A DNA stretch of 22,741 bases from CAZSNT01 sp964607765 (lineage in GTDB: Bacteria; Verrucomicrobiota; Lentisphaeria; Oligosphaerales; JABHEG01): assembly GCA_964607765.1 (NCBI GenBank), contig CAZSNT010000162.1, forward strand, positions 1-22,741, written 5' to 3'. Position numbers and translations under genes: made by a program. Below are positions 17,801 through 22,741 of the stretch, piece by piece. The notes beneath the pieces are model-generated. The model worked only from the letters and a program-made list of their open reading frames with translations, was not told where the DNA came from and did no database searches. The number at the start of each line of letters is the position of its first letter. The stretch's first letter is position 1.

Positions 17801-18935
17801 GACCGACGCTCCCGCCCGGCGGCATGATCTCCTCGACCGACACAATCTCGGCACTGTCCAGCAAGCACGTAATGCGGTCAGGCAGAACCCGCACTTCCGG
17901 CCGGTACCACTGGTCCGTGTAGAGAGGCACTTTGACTCGCGCGAGATCGCGGTGTTTGCCGTCCTGCACCTTCCATAGCCGCAGCGTGCCGCCTTCCTCG
18001 GGCGGCGGACGGATCTCGAGCACATAAGCGTAGTAATTGGCCGGGTCCCGGTAGTAGAACACCAGGCCGGCCTGCCCGTCGTTCACGTGCAGCGCCGCCG
18101 CGTACCGATAGTGGTCGTGAAAGCTGCTTCCAACCGTGATAATGGCCTTCGAGCCCTGACCTTTGAGGCAGTAGAAGTTCGGGCTCTTGTCCGGGGTCAG
18201 GGGTCTGCTCTTCATCCGGTCCAGATCCGACTCCGGCCGCTTCAGCGCGTCCTCCAACGCCGTGTGAATCCGCCAGCTGCCGGACTGCGCCCGCCACGGC
18301 GAGAGTTGCTCGTCCTTCGGAACGCCTGCCTCAATCATGAAATCAGAGCGGAACGATATTTCGGACGGCAGCACCGGCTGGAACCGCACCTCTGTCGGCG
18401 CGCCGTGGTTGGCTGTTTCGACAGAGACTTCGGCCGGCGGGAAGAACGGCGCGGGAACCCGGCCCACCAACCGGGAATCGAAGTAGAGGAGCCAGCCACG
18501 CTCGCGGAACTTGAGCAGGATACCGGCTGCCGCGGCGTGGCGGTGTACAGCCGCGGGCGGTACCGGCTGCATGACGGGAAGAGACCTGCCGGGCCGGCCT
18601 TGACCGGGAAAGTGTGTCACCGCGAAGTGGGATGGGGAGTAGGTGAGCAGGGCGGATTCGTCCGTGCCCCGTCGTGTCACCAGAAGCCGGATACCCGCGT
18701 CCGGCTGCCACGGCATGACGAAAGTCAGGTTTCCAGCCACCTTCCGGGCGTGAGCGATTCGCGTCCAGCCCTGCGGCTGCCCGCCCGGCGGTTCGTCAGC
18801 TGCGCCGGCGACTGCGAGGCACAGGGCCGCCAGCAGAGCCAGCGGCCCGGCATCAGCCGCAACGCGTCTTCTGAACCCGCCAGACATCGGTGTCCGGTGC
18901 AGCGGTGTCAAGGCGCTGAACGGTGTAGTGTTCAT
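11844..18935 (-). CDS. giant secreted multidomain protein with concanavalin-like and Ig-like modules
   Basis: About 2363 residues from the ATG at 18935, with a signal-peptide-like N-terminus (RRR followed by LALLAALCLAVAGA); another in-frame ATG at 18887 would give the same signal peptide. Order of regions, by eye: LamG/DUF1080-like sandwich about 208-392; duplicated unit 1 about 455-748; duplicated unit 2 about 828-1113; another sandwich about 1120-1325 (GDWQI, YYIKLRRIG, YYFDNERV); a beta-rich domain about 1335-1541; an Ig-like region about 1582-1728; a carbohydrate-binding-like module about 1730-1885; an Ig-like repeat near 1950; a second carbohydrate-binding-like module about 2098-2275; and a last Ig-like domain to the end. 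No catalytic motif, C-terminal anchor or dockerin was recognised. It is probably extracellular, for polysaccharide binding or adhesion; function is inferred. It stands alone, converging on ftsZ with an 86-bp gap. Confidence 0.87.
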   Translation of the reverse strand: MNTTPFSALTPLHRTPMSGGFRRRVAADAGPLALLAALCLAVAGAADEPPGGQPQGWTRIAHARKVAGNLTFVMPWQPDAGIRLLVTRRGTDESALLTYSPSHFAVTHFPGQGRPGRSLPVMQPVPPAAVHRHAAAAGILLKFRERGWLLYFDSRLVGRVPAPFFPPAEVSVETANHGAPTEVRFQPVLPSEISFRSDFMIEAGVPKDEQLSPWRAQSGSWRIHTALEDALKRPESDLDRMKSRPLTPDKSPNFYCLKGQGSKAIITVGSSFHDHYRYAAALHVNDGQAGLVFYYRDPANYYAYVLEIRPPPEEGGTLRLWKVQDGKHRDLARVKVPLYTDQWYRPEVRVLPDRITCLLDSAEIVSVEEIMPPGGSVGLFADAQSEVRFDDALLTPETQLFLHAPEHLNHHVLVRDGKFAIEPDEPSADGTPGQVTGVAIRPRRSRQTQRLIVGCPQHSGVVCKASFVMGFDDCGAGMIVGYRSDTESYRRFSMRRDAQGPEYRLEMVRPNGGIRVIDAWRPVPANGATSPTFDLTVDASEPGTIRYYHDSTLVFVTHRNDTDSALAGAAGITVAPRTDVVVRGLEYGLEREGQWIEEPQPNEVFEKDSFMRHWSSPEGQWLAAEPASRWFGKAAEGGCAVRLPLVDGAQVHLGVGEGWHDGRLQLRVRGNTLVLRENAADPRRDALAEVDSGPSPLPAELCSPEHQVTLHAEGHRAWITVAGRLILQHQLAGVWGGGRIRVSGLTDKQLPACSVFALPGLAAADTQGTDETDAAALSTWARIRRHTVTHTGSFFPSELAPPHSADDETSPDLRPARQATAQQLVLGLPQTRLLSFSARFAADTDAAGRFGIIAGYRTAADHYYRVVVSREDGGETVRLSAVLHDTERRLQQWRVPPSDETDAAETVLGIDASAPGFLRVYRNGLLVLVERLNATLHGAAGLHVGPDTSVTVRDLQYRHGTDDDDEPSALQPLHSGGEDWGEAMPSFMWHKGDFLGDFSVQLPCIDGARLEAGVRDGHLDGDVCVSVDGDVLRLRVGSPYGGEVRAQQVTLPAATPPAEGKSPAPRLFQLYCEGHWAWVSVDGDMQLKQRLPRHSLSGPRVRASGLTLAQMAHSRVRRHNVITDFFTETPHRWLVNGGDWQIINRFQCTPSWSHMIGESAKGMAALWHKSVFEGDLTLEFYAGTRHGYYHRPGDLNCTIMAETTAPDAGYSVTCTEWDTNHSQNWSTFYRKGEALGRSDKYLVPRVRKGSVRKFLNPLVSTGRPVHGAWYYIKLRRIGNMLEYYFDNERVFAHTDSEPLSEGLVGIWTFMHSMTVAQVKITFQKIRPRSYPVTMLPLAPDDVEEAVSDDATPAARSLTCHGAPVDSLSSRYWSVRSDAGHPRLEPFRMNAPALRVMNQLGSGRMLAESNLPAMPADLVAGWRLLIKRSARAPLNLHYSLGTVDSKGTYTASRRLFHRLTGTDFSDGNYKLTGSSELPASENITSAAGDWHEVTAWIPSRIRPDYGGDSNQHVRFESIGNRQPSALLCGIGGAFPDDGFSVRQLTPILYRPPVFQLQPDAKDTADFVVRKRHDRPELLRTQSIDELNRWFAEQGNTGLNTVWLQVRHEDGWRLAHEVAWVQLPDTVLYQFDWHPTRADTVQMISAAPFVDPRFAAATVSLAGKPLPLEPGVPEACSARIPRSTAFGREALELLSFAVDPGTGSAEETLEWSASSINSPPALVSLEGITPFFEGFESDTPSKRLVASTTVRQEVRGEDAAQGRHLFVQNGGAAHRLAASFSTGFSIAQYPILLFRYRAYDMVHLTAAFSNSHYVRLGDDYASARSVRLGHDLHRDGQWHTWLGAVSDAFTQQTFSTKRFVPSSMKFGSSGSPDQTGIYSKWNVDDIVFGPAVSSAEQLKFTPTHFDFDGIAHTLVAVSSGAPCHAELAEHERQQLTWRRFEPGKAVVPDITGLEDGVHHLFVKAADGTGVESSVTDLPFLLDRKPLTASHSFTASTNPASNGVQLTIAFNNDGAAPWDISKAKFQFAGTTRAVSSWTNLFVHSPAADTLHLNYPFLMRKSLDATKDGDTLELAIDGIMDGAGNSSERLVVPIKVDYAKDNKRGPAWYYLKFADTVHSFTNWEGTRSSSLSFTAGRYNYGSIVHRLGYSAYYRARSYYTTADISRTVDWKPAKHPWLSFRMYLPVYRAATTRRVALTTTSGKVYTISLGKPGSAATELNRKTTISWEAKTWKALSFDVNALLEQAGVSDGERQKLTVKTVSIQLRSAKHGEYVYFDDFFLHAGGGDAEAKDTMTWAAYDASGVASLELTCYGEDGKQLWAESCTGAVLNLKPLRGKASGKSWLSCRAKDKAGNLSVPMWLPFPQGG

Positions 18936-19009
18936 CAGAATCCCGCACAAACCGCGAGGCCGCGGACCATCCGCCGCCACAATGCTGCCAGATCCACATC
19001 TCCTGACCA

Positions 19010-19024
19010 CACGACTAAGTCGTG
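19010..19024. promoter_or_regulatory. perfect 15-nt inverted repeat upstream of the giant gene
   Basis: CACGACT-A-AGTCGTG has 7-nt arms and a 1-nt centre, and lies 75 bp upstream of the giant gene's start. The short centre fits a dimeric repressor site better than an RNA hairpin. No strong promoter boxes were found beside it. Confidence 0.35.
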
Positions 19025-19158
19025 ACTTCACTAGTAGATCGTCTGACACGCCGCATTATTGGGGCTCGACGGCGGCTGACACGGAGATGCGGGGATTGGC
19101 GGGTCCGTTCCCCCGACACGGCCGCCGCAGCAACCCGTGTCCAGCACCCGCAGACAAC

Positions 19159-19190
19159 AAAAAACGAGGACGGTCTTCCGACCGTCCCCG
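19159..19190 (-). terminator. intrinsic terminator of the tRNA-Arg/tRNA-Phe transcript
   Basis: On the minus strand an 11-bp stem (CGGGGACGGTC / GACCGTCCTCG, one G-U pair) with a GGAA tetraloop is followed directly by six T. It starts 14 nt after the tRNA-Phe CCA end. It is a textbook Rho-independent terminator and insulates the giant gene. Confidence 0.92.
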
Positions 19191-19203
19191 TCTGGTATTT
19201 GAA

Positions 19204-19279
<76 letters not shown>

Positions 19280-19292
19280 ACCTGGATATAGG

Positions 19293-19369
19293 TGGCATAC
19301 CTGCAGGGACTCGAACCCCGAACCTTCTGGTCCGTAGCCAGACGCTCTATCCAATTGAGCTACAGGTAC
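19293..19369 (-). tRNA. tRNA-Arg (anticodon ACG)
   Basis: Acceptor GTACCTG/CAGGTAT, D arm GCTC/GAGC, and anticodon stem TCTGG/CCAGA with loop CTACGGA (anticodon ACG, normally deaminated to ICG to read CGN codons). The T arm is CGGGG-TTCGAGT-CCCTG. The discriminator is G and CCA is encoded. It is first in the pair, 13 nt before tRNA-Phe. A TAATAC box at 19384-19389 is a plausible -10 but its -35 is weak. ACG implies a TadA deaminase in the genome. Confidence 0.96.
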
Positions 19370-19603
19370 ACACAGTTGTCAGTGTATTACTCAACAACAG
19401 CTACATAACTTACACATGGGAGCCTCGGACTGCAAGCTGGGCCGAGACAAAAAGGCGCCGCCCAGTTGCGGGAGGCGCGAGGCCACGCGCACAAGACCGA
19501 CCGGTCATCATCGCCCCACAGTCAGGTGTTGCATGCACACGGCCGCTCCGTATATTCCAGTCAGACGCTCGAGTCGCCAATCCACCGTGCGGGAGCGCTT
19601 TGT

Positions 19604-19999
19604 ATGGCGGAAGAAAGACAGTTGTTCAGACTCAGGACAGTCGTGCTGCTTGTCCTGATCACCGTCGTTGTGCTGGTGGGCGCCTGGTGTGCGCGCCGTC
19701 GCGCGCGGCAATCGACACTGCCCCAGTTGCTGCCGCAGGCAGAGACGTTGTCCTATGATCAGATTGTGCACGAAAAGGGCAAGTACCTGGCCGGCCTTCG
19801 GTCCGAGAGGGAGCTCGAGGCATTCCACAAAGGCCGGATCCTGGCCATGACCAAAGAGCGGACGTGGAGCGGCAGTGCCGACAACCTGGGGGAGTCGGGC
19901 ATTGTCATGTCTGAGACGTCGGGCAGGCGCCAGCGCGAGGCCTTTGCCATGGGGATCCACTTCGCCCGGGAAGAGGCCAAGGCGCTGAACAAACGCTGA
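19604..19999 (+). CDS. small single-pass membrane protein, unknown function
   Basis: Protein of 131 residues. After MAEERQLFRLR comes one hydrophobic helix at about 12-29 (VVLLVLITVVVLVGAW), then a CARRRAR stop-transfer patch. A hydrophilic domain of about 95 residues, rich in charged helices, follows. By the positive-inside rule the C-terminal domain could be cytoplasmic if the helix is inserted N-out. I recognise no family. The start at 19604 is chosen because GGGAG lies 8-9 nt upstream; the open frame before it is not protein-like. It converges on the HEAT-repeat gene. Confidence 0.7.
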   Translation: MAEERQLFRLRTVVLLVLITVVVLVGAWCARRRARQSTLPQLLPQAETLSYDQIVHEKGKYLAGLRSERELEAFHKGRILAMTKERTWSGSADNLGESGIVMSETSGRRQREAFAMGIHFAREEAKALNKR

Positions 20000-20009
20000 C
20001 CGCGAGTAA

Positions 20010-20040
20010 CTCAGGCGCTCAGCGCAGCGTGATGCCTGAG
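20010..20040. terminator. possible bidirectional hairpin between convergent genes
   Basis: CTCAGGC (20010-20016) pairs with GCCTGAG (20034-20040), with a nested GCT/AGC. It lies in the 88-bp gap between the small membrane protein stop and the HEAT-repeat protein stop. No T-tract follows on either strand. Confidence 0.35.
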
Positions 20041-20087
20041 CCTGTCCTCTCCAGCCCGTGACCCGGTCGCCGCGTCGGACGTACGGC

Positions 20088-21530
20088 TCACGGTGTCTGC
20101 TCGACAGCACGTGCTGCCCACCACTTGCGCCACGCCGCCTGATCCGTTCCCAAGTCTGTGCCGCCGACGGCCCTCAGGCCCGTGCCGGCCGCCGCCTTTA
20201 CGAGCGGATGCGGATCGGCAAGCGCTGCAATGAGAGCCGGAGCGTGACTGCCGCCTGCGCGCGCCAGACCGCGGACAGCCGCGCGCCGGACAGTCCAGTG
20301 CCGTGGTGCTGCTGCCGCTTTGCGGAGGATGTCGGCCGTCTCGCTTGGCGCCAGGCGGGACAGCGCCTCCACAATGGCCAACTGCACGGCGGGAACGGCT
20401 TCCCGGGCAAAGGCCGCGGTCAGGGCATCGATGCTGTCCCGGCACCCGATCGCAGCGAGCGCCTGGGCCGCGCGCCGCCGCACATACGGTGAGGGGTCGG
20501 ACAGGACACGGCTTGCTAGCGCGTCGCAGGCTTCTGGATCACCCAACGCACCCAGGCCAGCCGCCACCGCGCCTCGCCGGCCCGGCTCCTGCGCCGTCGC
20601 CAGGAGCTGCAGGAACGGCTGTACCGCTTCGGGCGCCCGCAGGCGCGTCAGTGCGAAGACAGCAGACCGCTGAACGTCGGCCGCGGCGAGCGAGTCCACT
20701 AACTCGGAGGCAGCGGCCGGGTCGCGAATGTCGGCAAGGGCGTTGACGACCGCTTTGCGGACAGCTGTCTCACCGTCCGACCGGAGCGCGGCCAGCAACG
20801 GTTCCGTCGCGGCGCGGTCGCCGAGGCCGCCCAGAGCCGCTGCTGCCGCGGCGCGCACGGCCACAGTCTCGTCCCGCACAAGCACATCCCCCAGCGTCGG
20901 CACGGCCTGCTGCACGGTCGTGTGTCCCAGTGCGCTGACCGCCGCAAGCCGGACCTCAGGCTCTGTCTCGGACTCCAGCGCTGCAACCAACTGCTCTGCG
21001 CCGCCGCCCATCTCGCCGAGCGCCCACGCCGCGGCGCGCCGGATCGCCGGCCGCGCGTCGTGGCGCAGCACGGCTGCGGCCGGATCGACCCCACGCGCGT
21101 CACGGATTTTGGCCAATGCGTACAGACCCCATTCCCGGGCCGCCGGCAGCTCGAGCTGCTCTGCGATGTGAGGTATGGACTGCGCGCCAATCTCGGCCAG
21201 GGCTCGGGCCGCTTCCTCTGCCGGAGAATCCCCTTTCATGATCCAGAGGATTGGGCTCGTGTCAGCCAGCATGCTCGCCAGCACGGGCGCCAAGGGCAGG
21301 GCGGCTGATCCGGCCTTGCCGATGTCGAACGCGGCTTTGGCGCGCACTTCGGGGGAGGGGGAGTACAGATCGGCCGCGCAGACTGCAAGCTCGGCAGGCA
21401 ATTCGGTCGGAAGCTTGTCCCGCGGGATCGTTGGCTGGCCGGTGCAGGGCCGCAACGTCCCGGCGATTGCCATGCCATACAGAAGAAGCCGAACGCTCTG
21501 CGCTCGTATCAGTGTCAGTGCTGCGGCCAC
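20088..21530 (-). CDS. exported HEAT-repeat protein
   Basis: About 480 residues if started at the GTG at 21530, or 461 from the ATG at 21473. The GTG start is favoured because it restores a signal-like stretch (RAQSVRLLLYGMAIAGTL) and overlaps the pseudopilin stop by 16 nt. Neither start has a clear ribosome site. The rest is a run of about 30-residue helical HEAT/PBS-type repeats, each with the pattern VRxxAAxALGxxG and a following helix. Examples are RRAAAWALGEMGG, VRAAAAAALGGLGD, VRKAVVNALADI and VRRRAAQALAAIG. The C-terminus ends AWRKWWAARA, a W-x-x-WW tail often seen in Planctomycetes-type HEAT proteins. Such solenoids mediate protein contacts. Partner unknown; it probably shares a transcript with the pseudopilin. 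Confidence 0.85.
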   Translation of the reverse strand: MAAALTLIRAQSVRLLLYGMAIAGTLRPCTGQPTIPRDKLPTELPAELAVCAADLYSPSPEVRAKAAFDIGKAGSAALPLAPVLASMLADTSPILWIMKGDSPAEEAARALAEIGAQSIPHIAEQLELPAAREWGLYALAKIRDARGVDPAAAVLRHDARPAIRRAAAWALGEMGGGAEQLVAALESETEPEVRLAAVSALGHTTVQQAVPTLGDVLVRDETVAVRAAAAAALGGLGDRAATEPLLAALRSDGETAVRKAVVNALADIRDPAAASELVDSLAAADVQRSAVFALTRLRAPEAVQPFLQLLATAQEPGRRGAVAAGLGALGDPEACDALASRVLSDPSPYVRRRAAQALAAIGCRDSIDALTAAFAREAVPAVQLAIVEALSRLAPSETADILRKAAAAPRHWTVRRAAVRGLARAGGSHAPALIAALADPHPLVKAAAGTGLRAVGGTDLGTDQAAWRKWWAARAVEQTP

Positions 21531-22234
21531 AGGTACCAGTGCCCGTAGTTGTGCTCGACAACGGGTTTCACGCGCATGCTCACGAAATCGCCTCGGTTCT
21601 GATTCGCCACATGCCCGTCCAGGAACAGCGTGTTGGCGAACTTGTTGTGCCGCAGGTGTACCCGCTGCCAGCAGCCGAACGAGTGGTGCGCGTAGAACCA
21701 GACCTGCTTCATGTCGCTGACGCGCAGCGAATCGACAAGCAGTATGACATTGGACGGATCCGTGTCCAACTGCTGGGGAATGTTGTCCAGCTCCCCATAC
21801 GCGTTGAGGTTGCGTATGAAACTGCCGTACACGCGGCCCGGTTCGTAAGACTCCGGTTCCAGAGACGGGCACTTCATCACGTCCGGCACGGACACGTACT
21901 TGTTATGAACGCCCAGGACTTGGTCCCAGCTTTCCGGCCACGGCGAACCCAGCGGACCGTACACATAGCGGTTGGGCGGCAGAAAATCCTCGTAATCGCC
22001 CACGTACGCCATGTGCGCCAGATAACACTCGCGGAGGTTGTTGATGCACGTGGCGGTTTTCCCTTTGCGCTTGGCGGTGCCCAACGCCGCAAGCAGCATG
22101 GCCATGAGGATGCCGATGATCGCGATCACGAGCAGCAGCTGAATCAACGTGAAACCGCCCCGGTTCGCCGCGCTCGCAGCATGCGTCACCGCACTGCTGC
22201 AGTCAGGCGAGGCAGATGTTGACCGGTGATTCAT
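21515..22234 (-). CDS. type II/IV pseudopilin-like protein with H-X9-DG motif
   Basis: Protein of 239 residues. A 27-residue leader ends in RGG, followed by FTLIQLLLVIAIIGILMAML, the prepilin peptidase site and N-terminal pilin helix. Position +5 is Gln (residue 32) instead of the conserved Glu. The C-terminal H-X9-DG motif is His196 with Asp206-Gly207 (LFLDGHV). This motif marks the prepilin-like family that is greatly expanded in PVC bacteria. The ATG at 22234 has AAGGAG 9 nt upstream, the clearest ribosome site in the right half. Its stop overlaps the likely start of the HEAT-repeat gene. No secretion ATPase or secretin gene is nearby, so it is probably one of many dispersed paralogues. 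Exported; substrate or role unknown. Confidence 0.92.
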   Translation of the reverse strand: MNHRSTSASPDCSSAVTHAASAANRGGFTLIQLLLVIAIIGILMAMLLAALGTAKRKGKTATCINNLRECYLAHMAYVGDYEDFLPPNRYVYGPLGSPWPESWDQVLGVHNKYVSVPDVMKCPSLEPESYEPGRVYGSFIRNLNAYGELDNIPQQLDTDPSNVILLVDSLRVSDMKQVWFYAHHSFGCWQRVHLRHNKFANTLFLDGHVANQNRGDFVSMRVKPVVEHNYGHWYLWPQH

Positions 22235-22296
22235 GCGCCGGATCTCCTTAGGCCGTCAAGTCCGGCTGCAATATAGACGGGGCGAGAGCCGCATAC

Positions 22297-22390
22297 AAAA
22301 AAAAACGGGGCGGGCCCGGTTGTTTGCACTGGGGTTATGGGGAGGAGGGAGGAGGGAGGGAGGCATGCAAACAACCGACCCGCGCCCGTT
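22297..22390 (-). terminator. large G-rich-loop hairpin with U-tract upstream of the pseudopilin
   Basis: Arms 22304-22328 and 22366-22390 (25 nt each, 20 of 25 positions complementary, including an unbroken 11-bp block at the loop side) enclose a 37-nt loop. Read on the minus strand, the hairpin is followed by nine T (complement of A9 at 22297-22305), as in an intrinsic terminator. On the plus strand the loop has GGGG, GGGG and three GGG runs separated by 1-4 nt. The U-tract ends 63 nt before the pseudopilin ATG. It could terminate a gene to the right of the window or attenuate the pseudopilin transcript. Confidence 0.65.
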
Positions 22391-22741
22391 ACCTGGACAT
22401 GTAGCACGGACCGTGCCAGGTGGCCTGCCGTGACGCGCGAAGAGACCGCAAAAACGAGTCTGAGTATGAACAAGGTGCAAGCGGCGGGCAACCCCGGCAA
22501 CGATGTGAGGGCCACGCGGAACCGCAAAATCGCAGAATTGATAAAGTGAGAATGCGATGCGTGATGTGCACTGCAGAATTGAGGGCCAGGATCCAGGAGT
22601 CAATGTGGCCCGGTCGTCCGGCCTGGAGTAGCACGATCTGGTTTTCGGGCGTGAGAGTGCCGTTCTCCCGGACAGCAGCCTCGGTCGATTGCATCCGGTT
22701 GCTGTCGAGTTTCCTCTTCCGAGGTCAACCGCCCCTCGCCC
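22391..22741. other. 351-bp right-edge stretch without a convincing gene
   Basis: No recognisable gene is present. A weak minus-strand promoter, TTGCCC (22486-22491) with CATACT (22463-22468) at 17-nt spacing, could drive the pseudopilin; that transcript would carry the 22297-22390 hairpin in its leader. A minus-strand frame open from the window edge to a TGA at 22600-22602 (46 residues, beginning GEGRLTSEEETRQQ) might be the end of a gene lying outside the window. A competing frame starts at an ATG at 22694. Neither could be identified. Confidence 0.4.

Noticed and set aside
19384..19412. Promoter for the tRNA-Arg/tRNA-Phe pair
   Set aside because: TAATAC is a fair -10 but no acceptable -35 occurs at 16-18 nt, so it is only mentioned in the tRNA-Arg entry.
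19369..19604. Integration hotspot at the tRNA pair
   Set aside because: There is no integrase, no duplicated tRNA 3' end and no mobile gene on either side.
22389..22694. 101-residue minus-strand frame starting at 22694
   Set aside because: It has no ribosome site, runs through the terminator-like hairpin arm, and its second half is not protein-like. The competing frame ending at 22600 is equally uncertain.

Overview
The window is GC-rich bacterial chromosome with normal gene density. It most resembles the PVC group, and within it a Lentisphaerae, Kiritimatiellota or Verrucomicrobia relative. That placement is an inference. It rests on a pseudopilin with the H-X9-DG motif, a very divergent FtsZ beside FtsA, a giant secreted protein made of concanavalin-like modules, and a signal-peptide HEAT-repeat protein ending in a W-x-x-WW motif. 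No phage, transposase, CRISPR array or obvious horizontally acquired island is visible.

Layout. 1-2.5 kb: tRNA-Gly (minus), then an orphan MASE1-PAS hybrid-free histidine kinase (plus). 2.6-4.0 kb: a membrane protein resembling Pycsar effectors (minus) and a divergent 74-residue membrane protein (plus), read from back-to-back sigma70-like promoters. These are followed by three tandem copies of a 113-bp non-coding repeat. 4-7.2 kb: an EF-G-like translational GTPase and purC (both minus). 7.5-11.8 kb: a plus-strand run of lipA, yggS, ftsA and ftsZ. This is housekeeping and cell-division content: the YggS PLP protein directly precedes the divisome pair, and FtsZ keeps its C-terminal FtsA-binding peptide but has an altered catalytic T7 loop. 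11.8-18.9 kb: one minus-strand gene for a secreted protein of about 2360 residues. 19.2-19.4 kb: tRNA-Arg and tRNA-Phe in tandem (minus) with a clear intrinsic terminator. 19.6-20.0 kb: a small single-pass membrane protein (plus). 20.1-22.2 kb: a minus-strand pair of a pseudopilin and an overlapping HEAT-repeat protein. 22.3-22.7 kb: a G-rich hairpin with a U-tract, then sequence with no convincing gene.

Most worth a second look: the FtsZ with a non-canonical T7 loop, the orphan Pycsar-effector-like gene with its divergent small membrane partner, the 25-nt-arm hairpin with a G-quadruplex-type loop upstream of the pseudopilin, the internally duplicated giant protein, and a strong Shine-Dalgarno upstream of ftsA that serves an 18-codon leader frame instead of ftsA itself. 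I saw no complete, clearly new multi-gene system. The Pycsar-like locus is the nearest candidate, and it lacks a visible cyclase.
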